NCBI GenBank assembly: GCA_019748335.1
Contig: JAIEPP010000591.1
Span: forward strand, 1-32,338
Direction of reading: 5' to 3'
DNA: 32,338 nt
Source of the DNA: Xanthobacteraceae bacterium
GTDB taxonomy: Bacteria > Pseudomonadota > Alphaproteobacteria > Rhizobiales > Xanthobacteraceae
This document shows positions 19,188 through 26,152 of the stretch, in pieces. The position numbers were made by a program, and so were the translations under genes. The stretch's first letter is position 1. Each line of letters starts with the position of its first letter. The notes beneath the pieces were generated by a model that had not been told where the DNA came from, did not search any database, and worked only from the letters and a program-made list of their open reading frames with translations.

Positions 19188-19262
19188 TGGTGGGCGCGAC
19201 AGGGATCGAACCTGTGACCCCCTCGATGTCAACGAGGTGCTCTCCCGCTGAGCTACGCGCCC
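19188..19262 (-). tRNA. tRNA-Val (GAC)
   Basis: On the minus strand the gene starts GGGCGCG at 19262 and ends CGCGCCC-A-CCA at 19188, a full 7-base acceptor stem with an encoded CCA. The anticodon arm reads CTCGT-TGACA-TCGAG around the anticodon GAC (valine, GUC codons). The T arm has the standard GGTTCGATCC. Just downstream, CATCCTTTGC and GCAAGGATG form an imperfect hairpin (19159-19191 area) overlapping the CCA, possibly a 3' processing or termination structure; there is no T tract. Confidence 0.97.
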
Positions 19263-19433
19263 TAGACCGGTCATCCCGCTCTAGCTTTTGTCAGGGCATT
19301 GTCTCTTCGGAATCGGGATCCGAAAAACGCCCCAAGTCGTATTGGGTGAGGTCCGTATATCGGCTCCAAAGCGCCCCGGCAAGGACGCTTGAGAGTAATT
19401 TCTGGGGTGTTTTCGAGCTAAATCGAGCCTGAA

Positions 19434-19793
19434 TCAGGCCGCCAGCATCTTGTTCACTTCGCTGACGAGTTCGCGGAGGTGAACCGGCTTGGCCAGCACC
19501 TTTGCATTCTTTGGCGCGTCCGAATCAGAGTTCAGGGCGACCGCGGCAAAGCCGGTGATGAACATGATCTTGATATCGGGATCGAGTTCCGAGGCGCGGC
19601 GCGCCAGTTCGATGCCGTCCATTTCCGGCATCACGATATCGGTGAGCAGCATCTCGAACGGCTCCTCGCGCAGCCGCTGATAGGCCGACATGCCGTTGTC
19701 GTGGGGCGAGACCTGAAATCCGGCGTTTTCCAACGCCTTCACCAGGAAGCGGCGCATATCGTTGTCGTCTTCGGCGAGAAGGATTTTATGCAT
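19434..19793 (-). CDS. cpdR: Single-domain response regulator CpdR
   Basis: A 119-residue receiver domain without output domain. Acidic pocket Asp9/Asp10, phospho-acceptor Asp52 (LLTDIVMPEMDG), Thr80 and Lys102 (AKPVH) are all in place. The N-terminus MHKILLAEDDNDMRRFLVKALE is characteristic of CpdR. In Caulobacter, CpdR is phosphorylated through CckA-ChpT and, when unphosphorylated, primes ClpXP to degrade PdeA and other cell-cycle proteins. The protein ends in Ala-Ala, as does Caulobacter CpdR, whose terminal alanines are needed for its own ClpXP turnover. The stop codon overlaps a small palindrome (GCCTGA-A-TCAGGC, 19427-19439). Confidence 0.9.
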   Translation of the reverse strand: MHKILLAEDDNDMRRFLVKALENAGFQVSPHDNGMSAYQRLREEPFEMLLTDIVMPEMDGIELARRASELDPDIKIMFITGFAAVALNSDSDAPKNAKVLAKPVHLRELVSEVNKMLAA

Positions 19794-20130
19794 GGCTACT
19801 CTACTGTCGTCGAAACCGGCCTGGAGGATCGCTCCGTCCCACTAAGCCCGACAGACGGTAAATATCGGGTGAAGGGAAGACGGCGTGGCGAAGCTGGCGC
19901 GGCGCCATTTCTGTACCCGATGGCGGTCGGGATCAATGACCCCGGACGTTTTTCAGGTGTTTGCGACATGTTCCAGCCGCTTTGCGGCGTTTTTCGCTTG
20001 GCAGAATGATTGCGATTACCGACAATGCATCCTTATAAAACCTCCGTTTTCTGGCAGAATCGCTTGCCTTGTCGATTTGACCAAGGGAAACGACAAGGGA
20101 AACGCGGATCTCAGGGAATGGCGCCCGGCG
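19794..20130. other. Divergent intergenic region, cpdR / N-formylglutamate amidohydrolase
   Basis: 337 bases with no convincing gene. An open frame from 19885 runs into the downstream gene but lacks coding character before 20131. The region should hold promoters for cpdR (minus) and the amidohydrolase (plus). It contains two copies of TGGCAGAAT, at 19999-20007 and 20052-20060; the first is part of a sigma-54-like motif listed separately. No TTAA-N7-TTAA CtrA site was found by eye. Confidence 0.6.
19999..20013 (+). promoter_or_regulatory. Candidate sigma-54 promoter
   Basis: TGGCAG-AATGA-TTGC matches the RpoN -24/-12 consensus (TGGCAC-N5-TTGC) at all but one position, with the GG and GC doublets 10 bases apart. 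It points toward the N-formylglutamate amidohydrolase 117 bases downstream. A second, imperfect copy (TGGCAGAATCGCTTGC, 20052-20067) has one extra base between the doublets. Nitrogen control would suit the enzyme, but no NtrC site was recognised. Confidence 0.35.
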
Positions 20131-21018
20131 ATGACCCAGTTTGAAGGCGAATTTTCGCCTCCGTTCGAGATCGTGGAGCCGGCCGACTGGCGGGCGCCGA
20201 TCATCTTCAACTCGCCGCATTCCGGCTCGGTCTATCCGCCCGAATTCCTCAACGCTTCCCGCATCGACCTCGCGAGCCTGCGCCGCTCCGAGGATTCGTT
20301 CATGGACGAATTGATCGCCGATCTCTGCGATCGGGGTTTTCCGACGGTGCGGGTCAATTTCCCGCGCTCCTATGTCGATGTGAACCGCGAGCCGTATGAA
20401 CTCGATCCGCGCATGTTCACCGGCCGGCTGCCGAGTTTCGCCAACACGCGCTCGATGCGGGTCGCCGGCGGTCTCGGCACCATCCCGCGCGTGGTTGGCG
20501 ACGGACAGGAAATCTACCGCGAGCGGATTTCGGTCGACGACGCGCTGGGACGGATCGAGGCGCTCTACAAGCCGTATCACCGTGCGCTGCGGCGCCTGAT
20601 CAACAAGGCCCACCAGGCGTTCGGCACCGTGATCCTGGTGGATTGCCATTCGATGCCCTCGGTCGGCGTGTCCAGAGACGAGCCGCGGCGGCCCGACATC
20701 GTGATCGGCGACCGCTACGGCACCAGTTGCGCCGGCGTGCTGCCCGATATCGTCGAAGACATCATGCGCGGGCTCGGCTATTCGATCGGACGCAACAAAC
20801 CCTATGCCGGCGGCTTCATCACCGAGCATTACGGCAACCCCGCGAGCGGCTTGCATACCGTACAGCTCGAACTCAACCGCGCCATCTATATGGACGAGCG
20901 CCGCCGCGAGCGCTCGCCGCGCTTTGCGCAGGTGGCCGCCGATTTCACGGCGCTCGCCGACGCGCTGGCGCAGGTCCCGCTCAGCGACCTCGGACCGTTC
21001 CAGGCCGCGGCGGAGTAG
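20131..21018 (+). CDS. N-formylglutamate amidohydrolase
   Basis: A 295-residue cytoplasmic enzyme of the FGase family, which hydrolyses N-formyl-L-glutamate to glutamate and formate, the last step of one histidine-degradation route (HutG type). Motifs: NSPHSG near the N-terminus, DCHSMP in the middle, and ITEHYGNP with VQLELNRAIYMDE near the end, supplying metal and catalytic residues. The ATG at 20131 matches the start of the conserved sequence; AGGGAA lies 12 bases upstream. No other hut genes are present in the window. Confidence 0.9.
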   Translation: MTQFEGEFSPPFEIVEPADWRAPIIFNSPHSGSVYPPEFLNASRIDLASLRRSEDSFMDELIADLCDRGFPTVRVNFPRSYVDVNREPYELDPRMFTGRLPSFANTRSMRVAGGLGTIPRVVGDGQEIYRERISVDDALGRIEALYKPYHRALRRLINKAHQAFGTVILVDCHSMPSVGVSRDEPRRPDIVIGDRYGTSCAGVLPDIVEDIMRGLGYSIGRNKPYAGGFITEHYGNPASGLHTVQLELNRAIYMDERRRERSPRFAQVAADFTALADALAQVPLSDLGPFQAAAE

Positions 21019-21094
21019 AAATCCGATTCACTCCCGTCGCAATTGCGCACCTGAGGGCGCGGCGAAGTCGCAAGCCCGGACTGACGCAGACAAG

Positions 21095-21126
21095 AAAAAA
21101 GGGCCGCTTGAATGAACAAGCGGCCC
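21095..21126 (-). terminator. Rho-independent terminator of the small RNA
   Basis: On the minus strand, GGGCCGCTTG (21126-21117) and CAAGCGGCCC (21110-21101) form a perfect 10-base-pair stem with a 6-base loop, followed by six T (21100-21095). On the plus strand the stem is preceded, not followed, by the A/T run, so it does not primarily serve the upstream amidohydrolase gene. Confidence 0.88.
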
Positions 21127-21183
21127 AAGTCTAGGGAGGAAACGCCCAAGGAGGGCAGCGATAGCGCGAGGCGCTACCGCACC
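21095..21183 (-). ncRNA. Candidate small RNA with exposed anti-Shine-Dalgarno stretches
   Basis: Read on the minus strand from about 21183. Hairpin 1 (21180-21158) has 9-base arms GCGGUAGCG and CGCUAUCGC (one G-U pair) with loop CCUCG. Hairpin 2 (21156-21144) has arms GCCC and GGGC with loop UCCUU. Then comes unpaired UUUCCUCCCU, and finally a 10-base-pair terminator hairpin followed by six U. A promoter with 17-base spacing lies just upstream. Length about 89 nucleotides. CCUCC/UCCUU in loops and linkers suggests pairing to ribosome-binding sites of target mRNAs, as in alpha-proteobacterial alpha-r14 and CcsR-type RNAs; family membership is inference. Confidence 0.72.
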
Positions 21184-21188
21184 GCAAC

Positions 21189-21217
21189 AATATGCGACCG
21201 CGCTGCACAAAAGGCAA
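21189..21217 (-). promoter_or_regulatory. Candidate sigma-70 promoter of the small RNA
   Basis: Minus strand: -35 TTGCCT at 21217-21212 and -10 CATATT at 21194-21189, spacer 17 bases. Transcription would start near 21182-21183, exactly at the foot of the first hairpin. Confidence 0.5.
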
Positions 21218-21555
21218 GAGTTTTTGCTACATTTCCTGCGCAATGTTGGTCAGGCTGGCCGAACGGTAACACGGCCCAGTTTCGAATTTTATCATAAAAA
21301 TATCAATGGCTTAGGCAATACGAATCCGCAGTCCTATACGTTTTGCATCTCTGGTATGCCAGAAGTTCGCAATTTTGTGATCGGTGCTGTAGACAAAAAC
21401 TTCACCAAATCGCGGTGCTGATTCGGCATTAAAATACCAGAGGCAAATGTCGCAACGACAGTGCGCAGTTTGCCGGATTGAGCTAGGCAAGGCCACGAAT
21501 TCCGGTCAGGAATTCCTCGTCTTTCATTCGTACCTCGCCTTCCCAGGGAACAGCC
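21218..21555. repeat. AT-rich intergenic stretch with nested inverted repeats
   Basis: 338 bases without a supported gene and clearly more AT-rich than its surroundings. It holds a palindrome TTTTAT-C-ATAAAA (21287-21299). A larger nested inverted repeat has outer arms TTTGC-AT-CTCTGGTAT (21342-21357) and ATACCAGAGGCAAA (21434-21447), with inner arms GAAGT/ACTTC and TTTTGT/ACAAAA. CGGTGCTG occurs twice inside. Near the hisN-like start is GAATTCC-GGTCA-GGAATTC (21497-21515). It should also contain the promoter for the gene at 21556. Confidence 0.45.
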
Positions 21556-22344
21556 GTGACGGTCATCGATTTCACAGCCTTCATCGGCCGCCTGGCGACC
21601 TCCTCCGGCGAAACCATCCTGCCGTTCTTCCGCACCTCGCTCTCCATCGATAACAAGAGCGCAAGCGATTTCGACCCCGTCACCGAGGCCGACCGCGCCG
21701 CCGAAGCCGTGATGCGCCGTCTGATCAAGGCCAACTTTCCCCAGCATGGCATCGTCGGCGAGGAATTCGGCAGCGAGCGCGAGGACGCCGAATATGTCTG
21801 GGTGCTCGACCCGATCGACGGCACCAAGTCCTTCATCGCCGGCTTTCCGATCTGGGGCACGCTGATCGCGCTGCTGCACAAGGGCACGCCGGTATTCGGC
21901 ATGATGCACCAGCCCTTTATCGGCGAGCGTTTTTCTGGCGATTCCGGCTCGGCGCATTATTCCGGGCCGTCGGGCGAACGAAAATTATCGGTGCGGCGCT
22001 GCGCCTCGCTGAAGGAGGCGACCTCCTACACCACCAGTCCGCTGTTGATGAACGCGGCCGACCGCGCCATTTTCGGCCGGATAGAGAAGGAAGTCCGACT
22101 GTCGCGTTACGGCGGCGATTGCTACTCCTACTGCATGCTGGCGGCGGGCCATCTCGACCTCGTGGTCGAGACCGAGTTGAAACCCTACGACATTGCAGCC
22201 CTGATCCCGATCGTCACCGGCGCCGGCGGCATCGTCACCAACTGGGAAGGCAAGCCGGCCCAAAGCGGCGGCCGTATCGTCGCCGCCGGCGACGCCCGCG
22301 TGCATGAGGCGGCGCTGAAACTGCTGAACGGCCAGGATACCTGA
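21556..22344 (+). CDS. Inositol monophosphatase family protein, HisN-like histidinol phosphatase
   Basis: A 262-residue Mg-dependent phosphatase. Metal motifs: PVTEADRAAE (40-50), GEEFG (68-72), WVLDPIDGTKSF (82-93; Asp85, Asp88) and KPYDIAALIPIVTGAGG near the C-terminus. The sequence style fits the HisN-type histidinol-phosphate phosphatase of actinobacteria and rhizobia better than SuhB/CysQ, but I cannot separate them with certainty. GTG start at 21556 after AGGGAA. The gene is followed by a strong terminator at 22420. Confidence 0.88.
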   Translation: MTVIDFTAFIGRLATSSGETILPFFRTSLSIDNKSASDFDPVTEADRAAEAVMRRLIKANFPQHGIVGEEFGSEREDAEYVWVLDPIDGTKSFIAGFPIWGTLIALLHKGTPVFGMMHQPFIGERFSGDSGSAHYSGPSGERKLSVRRCASLKEATSYTTSPLLMNAADRAIFGRIEKEVRLSRYGGDCYSYCMLAAGHLDLVVETELKPYDIAALIPIVTGAGGIVTNWEGKPAQSGGRIVAAGDARVHEAALKLLNGQDT

Positions 22345-22419
22345 TCAATCCGGCAGCGATCCGTGCATGTATTTGCGCTGTCGCTCCCGCTCTCTTCTTG
22401 CATGACGCGGACCATCTCG

Positions 22420-22467
22420 TAGAGCCCGGTTCTGATGAATCAGAACCGGGCTCTACTCTTTCGTTTT
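22420..22467 (+). terminator. Strong terminator hairpin after the HisN-like gene
   Basis: A perfect 16-base-pair stem, TAGAGCCCGGTTCTGA (22420-22435) with its complement (22440-22455) around a TGAA loop, followed by CTCTTTCGTTTT. The T-rich tail is interrupted, but stem strength makes termination of the upstream gene very likely. Confidence 0.82.
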
Positions 22468-22515
22468 GGCGCGTTTTCTTTACGCGAACCGGTATCCACT
22501 TCGCTCGAAAACGCT
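22463..22515. repeat. Short palindromic repeat of the Bradyrhizobium/Rhodopseudomonas type
   Basis: The stretch has end arms GCGTTTTC (22471-22478) and GAAAACGC (22507-22514) and an inner pair GCGAA/TTCGC around CCGGTATCCA. I recognise this sequence, with its GCGAACCGGTATCCACTTCGC core, as a short element scattered in many intergenic positions of Bradyrhizobium-group genomes. It lies directly after the terminator and 61 bases before the next start codon. Confidence 0.65.
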
Positions 22516-22576
22516 ATAGAATTGCCGCCAGCGGCGACAACGCGCATCGAGACGCGGAACCGCAGGGGAGACGTCG

Positions 22577-23545
22577 ATGAGAATCCTGGGCCGGTTGCTC
22601 GCGGGACTGTGGCTTGTGTCGTTACCGGCATTGGCCGCGGCGCAGGATTTTCCGAGCAAGCCGATCAAGCTGATCGTGCCGTTCCCGGCCGGCGGGCCCA
22701 ACGACATCATCGCGCGCGTGGTCGGCCAGCGGATGTCGGAAATCGTCAAACAGCCCGTCATCATCGACAATCGCGGCGGCCAGGGCGGCGTGCTCGGCAC
22801 CGATGCGGTCGCGAAGGCGGCACCTGACGGCTACACGGTCGGAATCGTGAGCGCGAGTTCGCTCGTGATCAACCCGACCATGGAAAGGGTACCCTACGAT
22901 GTCGCCCGGGATTTCGCGCCGGTGACCCTGGTGACGACGGTGCCGGAAATGCTGGTCGTAGCCTCCAACGTCCCCGCCAATAACATGGCCGAGCTGGTCG
23001 CACTCGCCAAGGCGCAGCCCGGAAAGCTCAACTTCGCTTCCGCCGGCGTCGGCGGCCTGCCGCATCTGGCGGGCGAACTGTTCAAGCAGACGGCCAATAT
23101 CGACATCGTCCACATCCCCTATCGGGGTGCGGCGCCCGCCATCAACGACCTGCTCGGCCAGCAGGTGCAGATGGCGTTCCTCGACCTGCCGGTGATCTTG
23201 CCGCACATCAAGGCCGGGAGTTTGCGCCCCATTGCGCTCGGCGCGCCCGAGCGTGCGCCGACGGCGCCTGACGTGCCGACCACCGCCGAGGTCGGCATGC
23301 CGGATATCCTGATTCAGAACTGGTACGGCATGATCGCCCCGGGCGGCACGCCTGAAAATATCGTCAACCTGCTCAATGCCGTCACCAACCAGGCGATGGA
23401 TGATCCGCAAGTGAAGCAGAAATTGGCCGATCAGGGCCTCACGGTGGCCGGTGACAGGCCGAAGCATTTTCGTGACTTCATCGCGGCCGAGGCGCAAAAG
23501 TGGGCGCGCGTCATCAAGGCCGCGCACCTCGATACGGCGAAATGA
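22577..23545 (+). CDS. Bug family (TctC-type) tripartite tricarboxylate-transporter binding protein
   Basis: A 322-residue periplasmic solute-binding protein with signal peptide (ending AAAQ, about residue 23). Conserved Bug features: FPSKPIKLIVPFPAGGPNDIIAR, VIIDNRGGQGGVLGTDAVAKAAPDGYT, and VHIPYRGAAPAINDLLGQQVQ. Bug proteins bind carboxylates and similar small acids. No TctA/TctB membrane genes are adjacent, which is common for the large Bug families of soil bacteria. ATG at 22577 follows GGGGAGA. It ends 3 bases from the convergent LysR gene. Confidence 0.92.
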   Translation: MRILGRLLAGLWLVSLPALAAAQDFPSKPIKLIVPFPAGGPNDIIARVVGQRMSEIVKQPVIIDNRGGQGGVLGTDAVAKAAPDGYTVGIVSASSLVINPTMERVPYDVARDFAPVTLVTTVPEMLVVASNVPANNMAELVALAKAQPGKLNFASAGVGGLPHLAGELFKQTANIDIVHIPYRGAAPAINDLLGQQVQMAFLDLPVILPHIKAGSLRPIALGAPERAPTAPDVPTTAEVGMPDILIQNWYGMIAPGGTPENIVNLLNAVTNQAMDDPQVKQKLADQGLTVAGDRPKHFRDFIAAEAQKWARVIKAAHLDTAK

Positions 23546-23548
23546 GCT

Positions 23549-24445
23549 TCACGGCGCCGCCGTCCGCAGATGGTCGGCGAGCTGCTTGGCCGGCCGCGGC
23601 AGCGACTTGAAACTGCGGGCGCAGATCGCAAGCCGCCGGTTGGCCCAGGGATCCCGGATCCGGATCACGTTGATCTTCATCGCGCGCGCGCAACGCCTGG
23701 CCGCGACCTCCGGCATCACGGCGACCCCGATGCCGGCGGCCACCAATTCACCCATCGCGTCGAAATTGTTCAGCCGCGCGCGAAAGCGTAAGCGCGCTCC
23801 CAGCCTTGCCGCGTGTCCGGTGACATGGGCATGCAGCGCGCTTGAGGTGATCAGTCCGACGAAATCCCGCTCCACCACCTCGCTGAAATCGAGCTGCCGC
23901 CGGTGCGCCAGTTCGCCGTCCCGCGCGGCGACCAGCACCAGTCGGTCCTCGCTGAACGGGATCCGCTCGATCGAGTCGGGCAGCGCGTGCTCGGCGGCAA
24001 GGCCGAGATCGGCCGCCCCGGTCAGGATCGCATGGGCGATGTCGCCGCTTTCGCGCTCCTCGACGTCGACCGAAATGTGCGGATGCTGGCCGAGGAACGC
24101 GGCCAGCATCTTCGGCAGATATTCCGACAGGCCCGAAGTGTTGGCGAGAAATCGCACGGTCGCCTTGACGCCGCGGGCAAAGGCCATCAGATCGCCGCGC
24201 ATCGCCTCGACATGATGGATGATGATGCGGGCGTGATCGAGCAGGCTTTCGCCGGCCGGTGTCAGCTCGACGCCGCGGCGACCGCGCGTCAGCAACGCCA
24301 CGCCGAGCGCCTGTTCCAGCCCCTTGATCCGTTCGCTGCCCGAAGCCAAAGCCAGATGCAAACGCTGCGCGCCGTTGGTGATGCTGCGCGTCTCCGCCAC
24401 CGCAATGAAGAGCTGAAGGTCGACCAGATCGAAACGCATGGACAT
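23549..24445 (-). CDS. LysR family transcriptional regulator
   Basis: A 298-residue regulator. The N-terminal winged helix-turn-helix is residues 6-65 (LQLFIAVAETRSITNGAQRLHLALASGSERIKGLEQ region), with the LysR wing LLTRGRRGVELTPAG. The remainder is a periplasmic-binding-fold effector domain (LGLAAEHAL, VAAGIGVAVMPE). AGGAG precedes the ATG at 24445. It is divergent from the TauE/SafE gene across 90 bases, the classical arrangement for a LysR target, and convergent with the Bug gene. Confidence 0.92.
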   Translation of the reverse strand: MSMRFDLVDLQLFIAVAETRSITNGAQRLHLALASGSERIKGLEQALGVALLTRGRRGVELTPAGESLLDHARIIIHHVEAMRGDLMAFARGVKATVRFLANTSGLSEYLPKMLAAFLGQHPHISVDVEERESGDIAHAILTGAADLGLAAEHALPDSIERIPFSEDRLVLVAARDGELAHRRQLDFSEVVERDFVGLITSSALHAHVTGHAARLGARLRFRARLNNFDAMGELVAAGIGVAVMPEVAARRCARAMKINVIRIRDPWANRRLAICARSFKSLPRPAKQLADHLRTAAP

Positions 24446-24535
24446 GGCGCACGCTCCTAGCTTTCGGCATAGACGAAGGCTGTCTCCGTAATCTCCAGAT
24501 TGTGCCTGTTGTATCTATCGGTCAATGTACCCGCC

Positions 24536-25288
24536 ATGTTCGATTCAGTACTCATTCTCATCGCGGTCGCCTTGCTGATCGCCGGCTTCGTCAAGGGCGC
24601 CCTCGGGCTTGGCCTGCCGACCGTGGCGATGGGGCTGCTCGCGGTATCGATGCCGCCGGCGCAGGCCATCGCGATCGTCATCGTGCCGGCAATCGTCACC
24701 AACATCTGGCAGACCTTCGGCGGCCCCTATCTGCGCGACATCCTGCGGCGGCTGTGGCCGCTGCTGATCGGGACGGCGGCCGGAATCTGGCTGAACGGCG
24801 GCGCGCTGACCGGCCCCTATGCGCGCTATACGGCGATCGTGCTCGGCCTGTTGCTGGCGATCAACGCGGTCATCGGCCTGAGCAAATTCAGTTTCACCGT
24901 CGCGCCCCGCAACGAGAAATGGGTTGGCGGCATCGTAGGCCTCGTCACCGGCATGATTTCGGCGGCGAGCGGCGTGCAGGTGATTCCCTCGGTGCCGTTC
25001 CTGCAGGCGATCGGCATGGAGAAGGAAGAGCTGATTCAGGCGCTCGGTGTGTTCTTCACGGTCGCGACCCTGGCGCTTGGCTTCAACCTGACCAGCGAGG
25101 GCCTGCTGACATCAGCGACCGCGCTGCCGGGCGCGGTCGCCATGGTGTCTTCAGTCGCCGGCATGTTCATCGGCCAGGCGGTCCGCGCGCGGCTGCAGCC
25201 CGACATTTTCCGGCTCTGGTTCCAGATCGGGATGATCCTGCTCGGGGCTTACCTGGCCGGAAACGCTGTGCTGAAAATTAACGGCTGA
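24536..25288 (+). CDS. TauE/SafE (TSUP) family membrane exporter
   Basis: A 250-residue inner-membrane protein with about eight hydrophobic segments and the two family repeats: GFVKGALGLGLPTVAMGLL at residues 18-36 and GIVGLVTGMISAASGVQVIP in the second half. TSUP proteins move sulfite, sulfonates or organic acids across the membrane. The ATG at 24536 is preferred to in-frame upstream codons because the hydrophobic sequence begins there. Probably controlled by the divergent LysR regulator. Confidence 0.88.
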   Translation: MFDSVLILIAVALLIAGFVKGALGLGLPTVAMGLLAVSMPPAQAIAIVIVPAIVTNIWQTFGGPYLRDILRRLWPLLIGTAAGIWLNGGALTGPYARYTAIVLGLLLAINAVIGLSKFSFTVAPRNEKWVGGIVGLVTGMISAASGVQVIPSVPFLQAIGMEKEELIQALGVFFTVATLALGFNLTSEGLLTSATALPGAVAMVSSVAGMFIGQAVRARLQPDIFRLWFQIGMILLGAYLAGNAVLKING

Positions 25289-25309
25289 AGCGAACGCTAA
25301 CGGCTGACT

Positions 25310-25954
25310 TCAGCGCGTATCCATCATGGCGACACGGATGCCCAGATAGACGAACATTCCGCCGAGCAGGCGGTTGATCCAGGCCATCCCGACGGTCGAT
25401 TGCCGGATACGGCCGGCCGCACTTGCCGCAAAGGCCGCCACGGTGAAGCACCACAGCGTGCCGCTGGAGATGAAGACCAGGCCGAGCGTCAGGAAGGCCA
25501 GCGTCTTGTGGGCAGCGTCCGCCGCCACGAATTGCGGCAGGAATGCCAGAAAAAACAGCGCCACTTTCGGATTGAGCGCGCAGGTCAGGACGCCCTGCCA
25601 GAACACCGGGTGTAGCGACGTCTCGGGCGCCGCCACCGGCGCTTCCCCGGCCGGTCGCCCGCGCGACAGCACCATCTGAAGACCTGTGATCAGCAGGTAG
25701 GCCGCACCGACCCATTTCACCACCGTAAACGCAGCTGAAGACGCCATCAGGAGCGCCGAAAGGCCGATTGCGGCGCCAAATACGTGAACCAGGCAACCGC
25801 AGCTGATCCCGAGCGCGGCGGCCGCGCCGCCGCGCCATCCGAGCTGAACACTGCGGCCGATGATGTAGGCGGTGTCCGGCCCCGGCGTGACATTGAGCAA
25901 CAAACCGGAGAGGATAAACAGCCAGAGTTCGTGAATGCCCAGCGCCTCGCCCAT
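25310..25954 (-). CDS. LysE/RhtB family amino-acid exporter
   Basis: A 214-residue inner-membrane protein with about six hydrophobic segments. The family hallmark near the N-terminus is present: LLLNVTPGPDTAYIIGRS, then LGISCGCLVHV, and the mid-protein NPKVALFFLAFLPQF. These proteins export amino acids or homoserine-lactone-like compounds. ATG at 25954 follows GGAG. It converges with the TSUP gene (21-base gap) and is divergent from the cyclase gene. Confidence 0.92.
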   Translation of the reverse strand: MGEALGIHELWLFILSGLLLNVTPGPDTAYIIGRSVQLGWRGGAAAALGISCGCLVHVFGAAIGLSALLMASSAAFTVVKWVGAAYLLITGLQMVLSRGRPAGEAPVAAPETSLHPVFWQGVLTCALNPKVALFFLAFLPQFVAADAAHKTLAFLTLGLVFISSGTLWCFTVAAFAASAAGRIRQSTVGMAWINRLLGGMFVYLGIRVAMMDTR

Positions 25955-26152
25955 CCCCTGCTCCGTTCCTTGAACCGTTCCCTTGCGAGCCCCGTCGCCC
26001 GTTGCCCCATGCCATTTTTGTGCGGAATGCGCTACTATCCCGAGCGGATCAGGCTTCCGTCACACACAGCGTCTTTTATAAACATTGGAATCAGTCAACC
26101 GACCACGTACTGGTATCTGCCGGTTCTGGAGCCTTTGGGATATCTTGGGGAT

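Noticed and set aside
19188..19262. tRNA-Val gene as an integration site for a mobile element
   Set aside because: No integrase, no second copy of the tRNA 3' end in the window, and ordinary genes on both sides.
21028..21243. 71-codon minus-strand frame overlapping the small-RNA locus
   Set aside because: No ribosome-binding site or family resemblance; it crosses the small-RNA promoter, hairpins and terminator and overlaps the intergenic end of the amidohydrolase region.
25784..26152. N-terminal extension of the cyclase gene
   Set aside because: The added frame overlaps lysE on the opposite strand and has no domain; the conserved cyclase sequence begins exactly at the ATG at 26153.
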